Both the position numbers and the translations under genes were made by a program. From Prototheca cutis (lineage: Eukaryota; Chlorophyta; Trebouxiophyceae; Chlorellales; Chlorellaceae): a stretch of DNA of 64,000 nt. The DNA is taken from positions 788,683 to 852,682 of the forward strand of contig BCIH01000005.1 of the NCBI GenBank assembly GCA_002897115.2. The letters run 5' to 3'. Of the stretch, positions 30,629 to 41,281 are shown piece after piece. Position 1 is the first letter of the stretch; every line of letters starts with the position of its first letter. A model generated the notes under the pieces. It did not search any database and had not been told where the DNA came from. It saw nothing but the letters and a program-made list of their open reading frames with translations.

Positions 30629-32977
30629 GGGTCGGGAAGGTGCCTGTTGTTTACAGCTTGGGGTGGTACCGTTAGTTGGTCTGTACCACTGGATGGTGCT
30701 GCTGGACTAGATTCCTGCTGTTGAAATCATCAAAGTCGAAACGTAGAAGGCATCAAACTCCAAAAACATTTCGCAGGCGTCGGCAGCAGGAGAACCAGGA
30801 CGCGTTACTGGAGCGTGTTAATCAGGAGACGTTGAGCATGCTGACCAAGCAGGGCGGCGGCGGCTCTGCTACCGGAGGCACAGGGCGCAAGGTCAGCGAC
30901 ATTGTGGCATACCGTTCTCCCGCGGAGATAACGAGCAACGGCACGCTCCGTGTCCAAGTGGATCACAAGAAGGAGTGCGTGCTGGTTCCCATTTACGGGA
31001 TTCTGGTGCCCTTTCATGTGCTGACCATCAAGAACGCCACGCACAATCAGGACAACGAGCACGCGTACATCCGGATCAATTTTAATTACGGCGCGGGGTA
31101 CGAGCCCGGCACGCGGTTCCCAGGTGCCGCGTTTCTGAAAGAGCTGTCGTTCCGCAGCTCGGACGCCCGGCACGCGGCCAAAGTGGTGCAGGAGATCAAG
31201 ACGTTGCGGGCGCTGGTCCTTCAGCGGGACAAGGAGAAGGCCGAACGTGCCACGCTGGTCCAGCAGGAGCGCCTCGTGAAATCCAAGGGTCGAGTGTTTG
31301 CCCTGCCAGACGTCTGGATCCGGCCGGCCTTTGGCGGCAAGGGCCGCAAGATGGCTGGGACGCTGGAGGCGCACGCCAATGGGTTTCGGTACACCTCCCC
31401 TCGCGGGGAGGAGCTCGACGTCATGTACCGCAACATCAAGCACGCTTTCTTCCAGCCGGCGCAGAACGAGATGATTGCACTGGTGCACTTTCGCCTGATC
31501 AATCCCATCATGGTTGGCAAGAAGAAGACCCTGGATGTCCAGTTCTACACCGAAGTCATGGACAGCGTCCAAACCCTCGAAGCGGGGCGCCGCGCCACGT
31601 AAGCGTATCTGTGGAATTTTTATTTGTGCGTGGGCGTGTGCGTGGGCGTGTGTGTGCGCGCACGCGTGTGTGTGTGTGCGTGTGCGTGTGCGTGTTCAGC
31701 AAGGGGCCCCAACCTCAAGCAGACCAACTACCTACCAACCGACACATTCAGGCATGACCCTGACGAGATTGAGGATGAGCAGCGCGAGCGCGAGCGGCGC
31801 AACCAAGTGAACCAGCAGTTTTCGCAGTTTGCCAAGCGCGTGCAGGCGCAGGTCTGGGAGCGTGATTTCCCCGAGCTGGGCCTGGAGTTTGAGGTTCCGT
31901 TCCGCGAACTCGGGTTTGACGGCGTGCCCGCCCGTGCGACGTGCTTCATCATGCCAACGGTCAACTGCCTGGTGGAGTTGACCGAGATGCCGTTCACGGT
32001 CATCACCCTGGCCGAGGTCTGCGTGGTCAACCTGGAGCGCGTGGGGTTCAACCTCCGAAACTTTGACATGGTCATCGTGTGGAAGGACCTCGACCGTGAA
32101 CCGGCCCGGATCGATGCCGTGCAGTCTAAGAACCTCGACATCATCAAGGACTGGCTCACCTCAGTCGACATCAAATTCTACGAGTCCAAGGTCAACCTCA
32201 ACTGGAAAAACATCCTCAAGTCAATCAAAGAGGTATGTATGTATGTGTGTGTGTGTAGGGTTTGGGGGCTTGGGTTCAGGCCTCGGGCATTTGTTCATGT
32301 GTAGATGGTGCTGCATTTGAAGGACGCACTCATGCCCCACTCCAAACTTGGTTACGAAATTTCAACCATGAATCCACACATACACTTGACAGGACCCAGA
32401 GGGTTTCATTGAGAGCGGGGGCTGGAACTTCCTGGACACCTCCCAGACCGATTCAGAGGAGGAGGTGGAGGAGGAATCCGAGTTTTCACCAGAGTGCGTT
32501 GGAGTGTCAGTTGCTGACTGATTCTAGAGAGTGCGGGGGGGGGGATATGGCTTGTTCATGGGAAAGAGTGAGCCCCTGCATCATGAACCCACTTTGCAGT
32601 GATGATGAGGATGAGAGTGAGGATGAGGAGAGCAGTGATGACGAATCGCTTGTGGAATCTGACGAGGACGAAGGCAGCGAATTCGAAGACGAGGACGAGG
32701 AGGAAGGTGGGCTGGGCGGGAGGGGCGGTCCTGCCATTGCGTGTTTTGGTCCCGGCAAGGGATTCTGAACCTCTGGGACATTCAGTGTGCCTGTCTGGGT
32801 AGCTCATTTCTCCTCCAATGCATGCCCCGCCCCACAAAATACACAGGCATGTCCTGGGATGAGCTTGAACGGGAGGCTGCTCGGGAGGACCGGCACCGGG
32901 ACCTGTCCGAGGACGAGGAGCAGCCAAAAAAGCGGAAAGGAGGTGGCGGCGCCCCCCCCGTCAAGCGCAGGCGCTGA
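28829..32977 (+). CDS. SPT16: FACT complex subunit SPT16
   Basis: Histone chaperone subunit of FACT, working with SSRP1/POB3 on nucleosomes during transcription and replication. Exons 28829-28894, 29060-30313, 30448-30593, 30777-31598, 31752-32232, 32393-32493, 32600-32706, 32847-32977. Start chosen at MAYSIDAGTFSKRLQTL, the conserved opening. Domains in order: aminopeptidase-like NTD (LWLLGYEFTD; VKDEEEIKNVKKAAFL), catalytically dead creatinase-like region (YSSYCGTLGRTLFVNPS), dimerisation/PH-like middle (CVLVPIYGILVPFHVLTIKN; YIRINFNYG; FRYTSPRGEELDVMYRNIKH; RDFPELGLEFEVPFRELGF; WKNILKSIKEDPEGFIE) and an acidic C-tail ending in a basic KKRK...KRRR patch. The donor of intron 3 appears to be GC (GAAAG|GCACGT); a GT alternative 7 nt later also keeps frame. 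Confidence 0.97.
30613..30631 (+). repeat. Poly-G tract in SPT16 intron 3
   Basis: A run of about 19 G right after a GT-rich stretch at the 5' end of the intron. Length uncertain. Confidence 0.9.
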
Positions 32978-33536
32978 AATGGCACCAGGAGCGTGACCGT
33001 TGGTGCTGCCAATGCTGTGGCAAGGCCAGTTGTGGAAACGGCAAGATGTTCGCGTGCTCTTCCCCAGCAGCTGTGCAGTGATGTTACAGTGCAACGTTGT
33101 CACAGAGGGTCAGAAAAATGGGTCATTTCAGGTCTGGTCACCAAAGCAAATTGTCTTCTCGTCAGCCATAGAGATCTCGGGAGTCTGGCAACTGCCGCGA
33201 CAGGAAGCTGCTGCGCCTGGGGTGCAGGCCACTGTCCATGCTGCGAGCTGCCAGATCCAAAGGCAAGCCCTTCCAGCCAGCCGGGCCAGGTTGCCGGGAC
33301 AGCTCTGCAGAGGGTGGGGTAGGGCTGTTGATTGGCAGCGAATTCAAACAAGACTGTGAGGGATGGAAGACGATAAGAATAGCAACCATTCACAGGCAAA
33401 TGAGCTCCAGCACAGGGCTCAACAATTTTATGCACAATTCCGTGGATTCCATCCTTCCAAACGACCAGTCTCTCTGCACAACCCCGAACCCACCCCAGCA
33501 TCGCAGAGCTTCCACAGCCAGCCCCCCTTGTCTCAC
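32978..33536. other. Convergent intergenic / unresolved 3' exon
   Basis: Between SPT16 (+) and the last exon I can place of the unidentified minus-strand gene. The final exon or exons of that gene probably lie here but were not identified. Confidence 0.4.
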
Positions 33537-35340
33537 CCATGCTGCGCAGGATCCTGGTGCCGGGCCCTCCCCGCCGCGCACGCCACGATGCCGGCATGGC
33601 TGCTCGCGCCGCGACTTGATCTGACAGCAGTTGGACCGCGGCGTCCGCCTGGCGGGGACTGCCGGCGCCCAGCGCCTGCACTGCCGCTGTGGGCCCGAGC
33701 GCCGGTTCTGCCCGGTCTTGCATGAGGCTGGGGAAGGGCTGCTGGGCCCCGGACCGTTTGACCCTGGCCTCCTCCAGCACCAGCGGCGTGATGTGTGCCG
33801 AGGGCGGCAGGGAGAGCAAACCCACCATCCAGTCCCCCGAGGGATGGGCTGGGGGGGACCGGGGACGGCGCTCTGAGCTTGCGGGTGCCGACGCAGCGCC
33901 CTTGCCCGCCCTCGGCCGCTGGGGCGGCGGTGTCGCCAAGCTCGCCAACTCGCTTGTGCCCTGTGCGTGTTCATTCGCAAGGGGGCATGGGCAGTATCCA
34001 GGTTCAGCACATGATGTGAAATCCATCGCCTGCTGCTCCTCTGGTGGCCGTCGACAGCTTCACGCACAAGCGGAAAGGTGCTTGTCGAAAACAATATTCC
34101 CTTGACGCATCTAGACCCAACAAAACAGCCGAAGGCAACGCCTCCAACACCACCCACAGGAGCACCTCTTGGGGCCAAGATGGAATGGGGTGATCCAGGA
34201 TCCTGGCCAGGGCTGCCTCTGTCACGGCACCGGGCCGCTCGCCCACATAGTCGACGAGCTGTGTGGCACCACCAACCTGGACCCTGTGCTGTGTGTCCTG
34301 CGAGGCGCCTGCACTGGAGGGGCTTGTGGGCACTGCAGCCTCCCAACCATCGGCACTCCGGAAACGGATCATGTCAGCTGGGAGAATGGCCTCTGACAGT
34401 GGGGGCCCCGTCGACATGGCCAGCCTGTGGAAGAAAGGAAGCGAAACATTGGTGAAAGTTGGCTGCAGGCATTGTGTTTGATTTTTTGGACAGAGATCGA
34501 CCACTCGATCTGGGTTTGAGAATAACAGCGCTCCTAAACAGCCATCCTCATCGCTGCTGCCACCGTCCAGCTTCAAGCAAGTCCTGGCACTCAGCCCCTG
34601 CAGCCGCCCCCCCCCCAACCAGCCCTCAAGCTCATCAGCCCAACCCACCCTGTTTCAAATGGATCGAGCAGAGTCTGGAACAGCTGGGCCTGGGCACGGG
34701 CCTCCGGACAGAAGATGGCATGCATCAGTGGCGACATCGCCGCTGTTGTCGAGGGCCACTGTGCCGGAATGCGCTCCTGCAGTTGCTGGAATGGTCGGCA
34801 GGCTGGGCCGCATGCAGAGCCCAGGCAATGATACAATGCAACCACCCCAGCACAAATACACACCCTCGCCTGGACCAATTGTCAGGACCAACCGCCACCT
34901 GGCCAACTGCCTGGGCAGCAGCACCACCACATGCAGCCCATCCCACCACATGCAGCCCATCCCACCACACACACCTGGTCGTCGGGACTCTGCTTGATGG
35001 ACCTTTTTTGACGTGGAGTCTTGGACTGCGCAGGGGACCCGATCTGCACCTTGGCTGGTGCCGATGCATCGTCAAACACGTCAGCAACCAGTGCTGCAGC
35101 CAGGGGAGAAGCCCTGCTCTCTGGTGCGATTCTGGCTGCAGGGACCGGTCCATGGGGGGTAGGGAACGGCCAGGCATCGGTTGGGCCAATATCAGGTGCG
35201 GGTTGCACCAGCTTTTCAGGAGCCGCGCAGGTTTCTGTCTCGGTGTCGGCCATCATGGCTGTCATTTCCTTGATGGTGTGCAGGGCGAGATAGAGCCGTG
35301 CCCGTTCCTCCAACAGCAGTTTAAGGTGCTCCTTGGTCTC
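33537..35340 (-). CDS. Unidentified multi-exon protein
   Basis: No family recognised. Exons supported by splice consensus and open frame: 35340-34975 (ETKEHLKLLLEERARLYLAL, then a long Ala/Pro-rich stretch), 34785-34649 (LQERIPAQWPSTTAAMSPLM), 34424-34166 (PPLSEAILPADMIRFRSADG; LVDYVGERPGAVTEAALARI), 33960-33537 (Pro/Arg-rich, with GDWMVGLLSLPPSAHITPL and DAAVQLLSDQVAARAAM). First and last exons are missing: there is no convincing ATG exon upstream of 35340 and no stop found below 33537. It looks like a nuclear or scaffold protein with helical pieces in low-complexity linkers, which is inference only. All exons are on the minus strand, convergent with SPT16. Confidence 0.45.
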
Positions 35341-37133
35341 CTGTGGGTCAGCCGTGGACTGTTCGTGGCCGGCACGGGCTTGGAATCGTAACCGCAACAA
35401 CACACACCCTCATGCCCGGATTCTCTATCAAACAACCACCTCAAAGCACCTCATTTGCCACATCCTTTGCCGGATTGGACCGTTGGGAGCGCGGCTGCCT
35501 GCCGTCCTGACTGTGGTGACTTGACTGCTGCACCTGTCCGACTGGCTTCACGGGATCCTCGCAGCTGGGCTCTCCCAGAAAAGATTGAATCCCCTTGACA
35601 GAAAACTGAGCCCTTTGCATGCCCTGCAGGCGGGTGCGTGGAAATTGGAAAGGGGCATGATCTTACCAGGTGATCACGGGTGTGCATGGCACCTCTCCTT
35701 CCGTTCTGCCAAAATCCGACTGGGCCTGGCAAGCGCAGGCGTCCACACCACTTTTTTACCTGGACAGCGGGCTGTTTGGCAGTAATGGTGGTCCCAGTGC
35801 GGTGCCAAACCTGTCTGGGGCAGGTGGGATCAAAGGAGCCCAGGGTCGGCTTGGCACTGGCTGTTCTGTACTGCAGCGCCTTGCCGGGATTCCTGTGCGG
35901 CGGCCAAACAGAAATGGGATTTTCTGGCCATATGTCTCGCATGTCAGGCTTTCATACAGTAAAATCAGAGAGCCCTGGATCCCGTCCCGCAGGATTCTCA
36001 CTTTACAGAAAGCAGAAAGGTGCCGTCCTCGGACTCAACCACCATGAACTGGCATTGCAGCGGGACGGGGTTGCATGCGCCTGCGAGGATGGGATTTGGT
36101 AGATGAAAAGTGATATGTAGAGCATATTCTGGACCATGACAAGTGCGATCGACTGTGCATCTCCTCGGTACCTGTGGGAAGGAGGGAGACCTCGTGGTTT
36201 CCGGAGGCAGACTCCGAACCCACGCAGAGAAGGTCACCCTCCCCGGTGGACAGAGCTACCAGCGCCCTGACCGCCATTGCACAGTATTCAGTGCATAAAC
36301 ATCCTGATAAACTTTGGCAAGCTCATCGGGGAGAGACGAGTAGTAATGCGGCAAAGGCGCACGCGAGGCATGGACCCTCCGGATAGCTGTCGGCCTGGGC
36401 TATTGAAAATTTCTGTGCCCTGACGGATTTTTTTCGCCTCGCAGGGGTACGAGCCTGGTCGCCCTTCGAGCTATCTGATCTGATCTGTATGCATGAGTGC
36501 ACTCATGCATATGAAAGAAAAGGGAGATGGAATGTTGTTATCTCAACCAAGGGCCTGCAACTCGCATGTGGACGGGCCCTTCTGCGGCCTCGGCCAGGCA
36601 GGATGCGTAAATGCAATTTTGTCGAGTTGGTCATCTCGTGTGCACTCTTGAACTACAACCCAGCTTCATTGATGCTGTCTGGGAGAACAGAGACGTGGCT
36701 GTGGGCTGAGCGCGCACCTGTGGCGCATCTGCACAGCTGGTGTGGCCCTTCAGACCTGGATCTTCCCGTGATTCGGATTCCTGCTGAAAGAATATTCAAT
36801 CTTGGTATTGTTTCGAAGGTATTCGGGTCTGCGTGCACAGTATCGATGGAATCAGGGTGTGCTCTGTGCAACGCCCTGGCCTGGGCGCCACCCCACCCCC
36901 ACTCCCAAGAGGTCGGCAAATCGTAAAACAAGCAGTCCTTGCTTCGGCCCTCGGCACGCCTTGATGGTCGGCAATCCTCACAGTTTCAGATCGACCAGCC
37001 CGTGCCCAAGGACATTTATTATATAAAATACATAAAAATACATCTTCAGGTGGCGGCATCTGGCTCGGTACTGGACATCGCAGCCTGCGCAGTCCGTGTG
37101 CACAGACTCGCTACCTCGTGAGCCGTTGCCACC
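35341..37133. other. Gene-poor interval
   Basis: About 1.8 kb without a recognisable gene. It should hold the promoter and first exon of the minus-strand unknown gene and the promoter of the PB1-TPR gene. The only distinct structure is a perfect 24-bp palindrome at 36488-36511. Confidence 0.45.
36488..36511. repeat. Perfect 24-bp palindrome
   Basis: The left 12 bases (36488-36499, TATGCATGAGTG) are followed directly by their exact reverse complement (36500-36511). It could be a dimeric protein binding site or cruciform seed in the intergenic region; function unknown. Confidence 0.85.
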
Positions 37134-40056
37134 ATGGGCAAGAAAACGAGGAGCTCCCCTACGCCCACGGCTCCAAGCCCCGAGGTCAGAGAATGTGGCA
37201 TGCTGCGTGTTTACACTCGGGTTGTTGGGTCCAGCGCGCTGCTGGAGGGCTTCGCGAGGAATGGTCCAGAAAGGCGTGGTTGGGCGGAGGGGCCCACACG
37301 GATAGCAGGTCCCATCCCGTGGTTGGGCACCGCCTTTGCTGCTGCATGCATGCTGCACTATTTTAGCTGTGTGAATGGATGGCATGTACGCCGGCATCAC
37401 GCGTTGCGATGCGTGAACCCATGCTGTCGGAATTGGTGGAGCCTTGGTGGGCACCCTGGGGATCATGCATCATGGGGAGGGGATCCTTTGGGCCCCCATA
37501 CGCCACGGCGCGGTCAAAGCCACCGCCCACCATGATCATGCGGCCACCCCCCGCAGCCTGTGGACGCTGGTGCTCTGTCGAGCCTGAAGGAGGAGGCCAA
37601 CATTGCCTTTGCCAAGAAGAACTATGACGGTGCTCTGGAGATGTGGGACCGGGCTCTGAAGCTGGTCGGTGCTGACAGCCCCGACGCCGCTCTGCTGCAC
37701 TCCAACAAGGCTGCCTGCCACATGGTGAACCGGCGGTACAAGGAGGCAGTGTCCGAGTGCAACGTGGCGCTGCAGCTGCAGCCCAGCTTCTTCAAGGCCC
37801 TCGTCCGCCGCGGCAAGGCCTACGAGGGTATGGGCCAGCTCAAGAATGCCCTGTCCGATCTCCAAAAGGCTAACCGTCTGGACGCTGCCACTGAAGACAG
37901 CAAGGTGATTTGGTGTTAGGGGCTTTTTGTTGTGTGTGTGTGTGTGTGGGGGGGAGGGTTGCCCCGCATCGAAGAGGTGCTGCTCAGTGAGGATGGGAAT
38001 GGCTCTCCTCTGTTCTAGGAAGAGGGGTGACGTCCACCTCTGAAAAAGGACCAAACGCTCCCTCTAAAGAACAACGAACAAGCGAATAAACAAGAGAAGA
38101 ACCAATGCGAATCAATCTCCCAAAACAGGAGGCGGAGCGGAGGCTGCGTGACAAGATCTCTGGGAAGAAGCCCGCGGGTCTGGGTTCCGGCCTGGCCGCG
38201 AGGCAGCGTGGCACGGTTCCGGGCACTGGTCGCAGCGGCGCAGAGACTGCGGCCAGCCGCCAAGTGGCCTTCCCCACCAAGTTGTCGTTCGGCGACGACG
38301 TGCGCGCCATCCAATTGATCCCTGGCGTGACGTACCTCGAGCTGCTCGAGCATGCCCGCCAGGTGTTCCCGGCTGCCGCCCCCTTTGTCCTCAAGTACCA
38401 AGACAGGCACGTTTTGCTTTGTTTGGGAGGGACTGTTCGAAATATGACTGCCATGGAGGTTCCAGGTGAACACTTCTACTAGCCTCCCTCCTGGCCCCCC
38501 TGCAATACACACACACTCAAATACTTCCTCCCTCCGTAATCACCTTGCAGGGATGGGGACATGGTGACAATTGCTTCGCGCAACGACATCCAGCGTGCGA
38601 TGCAGGAGGTGGTGGAGACGGCAACAAAGTCCCTGGGCCCGCGGTCACAGGTCACGCCCGGCACGCTCCCGGCCATCCGCATCCAAGTCCAGCACGTCGA
38701 CAGCGAGGCACGTTGATGCCTAATGGGCTGCTTGTTGTGTTCTGGGAGGACATGCTATCCGGGACTGAACAATCCCTGCATACAAGCACGGCACTCCTGT
38801 GCCCCCCACGCACCCCTCCCTCCTCCCTGCCGCCACTAACCATGACAACGTCAACAACTAACAAAATGTTACAGGACGCGGTTCCCAAGGTTCCCGAGGA
38901 GGAGCTGGTGTACATGCAGCAGATGCTGGCACAGATGCAGAAGACACAGGCGGCTCGGTCGGCGGCAGCTGCGGAGGCAGCGGCTGCCAGCGGCGAGGCC
39001 GGCGGCGACGCGGCCCAGGCACCCGTGCAGGTTGACGAGTGGATTCTGAGTTTTGTGGACCTGTTCAAGGAGTACTGCGGCATTGACCCCGACCGTCCCC
39101 TGGAGGCCAGCGAGATTGGGAACGAAAAGCTTCAGGCCGGCTTCCAGGCGATGCTGCGTGAGGACCCCAAGGTTGACGAGCTGCTGGACGCTGCCATGTC
39201 CAAGTTTGAGGATCAGGTGTGCTTCGGCATGTACAACCAGGCCAGCGTGCACCAGTACCGCGGCGAATTCGCCATGCACCGCGCCGCCCGCGCGGGAGAG
39301 CCCGCGGCCTCGATCGCCGACGAGGTCAACCGCCACCTCGACGCGGCGGAGGCCATGTTTGACCGCGCCCTGGCCTACAAGCCGGCCTTCCTGGACGGCC
39401 TGCTGGGCAAGAGCGGCCTTGCCCAGGTCAGGGCCAAGCTGGCGGCCGGGTACCTGCTCGAACCCGCCCACACCCGCGATGACATCGCNGACCCCACCGA
39501 GCGGGCAACCGCCGAGGAGGCCGACGGCAAGGCCGCGCAAGCCCGTGCCTTTGCCCGTGTCACCCGCGAGTCTGCCCTCGCCGCCGACCCCTTCATGGAG
39601 CGCAGCTACGAGCTCGTGGCGGAAGCCCAGGCGCGCATGCCCGAGGACGAGGCGGCGCGGGAGCTCCGGCCCATGAAGCCCACCGCCGAGCAGGTGCCGG
39701 GCGACCCGGAGTCTGAAGTCGCACTGAAGGCCACCATGCTCATCAACGCCGGCAATGCCTGCTACGAGCACTCCATCCTCCGCGCTGCGGGGGGCCTGGA
39801 ATGGCGGCCGCTCGTCGAGCGGGCCACGGCCAAGTTTGTCGAGGCAGGCGCTCACCCGACCGACATCCGCAACGCACTCAAGAGCCACCCGCTGGCCGAG
39901 GAGCTCCAGGAGTTTATCACCACCCTGCCGGATCCGGATGCGGCCAAGGAAACCGAGGCTGCTGCCGCAGGGGAGGAAGAGCCCAAGGAGCAGGCCAAGG
40001 GCCTCCCTGCGCTGCCCGGCAAGGCTGCCAAGAAGAAGGAAACTGTCGAGGCATGA
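37134..40056 (+). CDS. PB1-TPR protein of the CLMP1/Phox type
   Basis: TPR co-chaperone-like protein; the Arabidopsis relative CLMP1 is needed for chloroplast separation and others are Hsp90 cochaperones. Exons 37134-37184, 37557-37904, 38129-38406, 38551-38707, 38875-40056, total 671 residues. It starts MGKKTRSSPTPTAPSPE. Three TPR units at residues about 20-130 (LKEEANIAFAKKNYDGALEM; ALLHSNKAACHMVNRRYKEA; FKALVRRGKAYEGMGQLKNA). The PB1 domain follows (VAFPTKLSFGDDVRAIQL; DGDMVTIASRNDIQRAMQE). The long C-terminal half has the family's second repeat region (WILSFVDLFKEYCGIDPDRP; VCFGMYNQASVH; LINAGNACYEHSIL) and a Lys/Glu tail. Introns 3 and 4 both have GCACGT donors (38407 and 38708), forced by frame. 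One unread base at 39489. Confidence 0.93.
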
Positions 40057-40514
40057 AGGAATATGAATGCTGCATGGGGACACCGCATGCCGGGCGGACA
40101 ATAAACCAGTGCTGTGCAGCTAATCTGGAGGTAGAAGAACAGCTGATGGTGCCCGGTTGGCCCCCCCAAAAGAAAAGGAAGAAACCTCCTCCCTGTCCAA
40201 AGTTGCCGACTGGCATGCTTTCCCAGCAGCCAGGTGATGCTGTTTGTGAGCGTCTGTTCACATCAATGACACACATGATGGGAGGACACAGGAATTTGCT
40301 TGTTCCTCCATGTGCAAACGGGATAGACTGGATGCCAGTCCATTGCACAGACCAGACCAGACCTTGTTCATTTGCTTTGGCGAGGAGGACCAGGAACTCA
40401 ATCGATCTGAACAAATGAAGACAGGGAGGGAGATTTCACCCCCCCCAACCCTCGATGCGCAGTAAAACAGTGTCCACCAACAAACCCTCCACTCAGCATC
40501 ATCATTCACCGTCA
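40057..40514. other. Convergent intergenic region
   Basis: 3' ends of the PB1-TPR gene (+) and aminopeptidase N (-). No gene seen. Confidence 0.6.
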
Positions 40515-41246
40515 TCACTCNGACCCACTAGGCAGTGCCTTGCTGACGAGTTCGTAGACATTTGCAGAGATGCCCTGGGCGCCGGCAACCCTGCGAAGCG
40601 CAGCGACCATGCGGCGGCCCCGTGCCGCGTCGTAGTCGCGCCAGTCGTTGAACGCGCCCACCATGCGCGAGGCGACCTGCGGGTTGATGGCGTCCACGCG
40701 CAGCACGGCCTCTGCCAGGAACTCGTAGCCCGAGCCGTCCGCGGCGTGGAAGTTGACGGGCGAGCGCGCATAGCCCAGGAACAGCGAGTAGCAGGTGTTG
40801 GGGTTGGAGAGCTTGACTGCGCCGTGGTCCAGCAACGCGCGCACTGCGCCCGTGTTGCCGGGAAGGTTGCTCCCCGCCTGGTCGGTGCGTGGTGAAGCGT
40901 GCGACGAATGGTTGGCAGGGGGGTTTCAAAGGGCTTGATTGACAAGTGCCGTCCAGCGTCACCCGGCTCAAGAAACNNNNNNNNNNNNNNNNNNNNNNNN
41001 NNNNNNNNNNNNNNNNNNNNNNNNNNNNNNNNNNNNNNNNNNNNNNNNNNNNNNNNNNNNNNNNNNNNNNNNNNNNGGCCCCCAAGAACAATCCCACCTG
41101 GATGGTGAGCCACTTGAGGAGGACGAGTGGCTCTTTCTCCCACTTGCGGTAAAACGCCTCCAGCGCCTCCCTGCGTACCTCCCCACCTGCTTGGGTTGTG
41201 GCTTGGCGGGCGGGGGCTTAAACATTGTCGCCTACATCTCCTTCCA

Positions 41247-41281
<35 letters not shown>

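Noticed and set aside
34921..34975. CRISPR-like short repeats (CATGCAGCCCATCCCACCA twice)
   Set aside because: Only two direct copies without spacers, in a eukaryotic intron; a simple local duplication.
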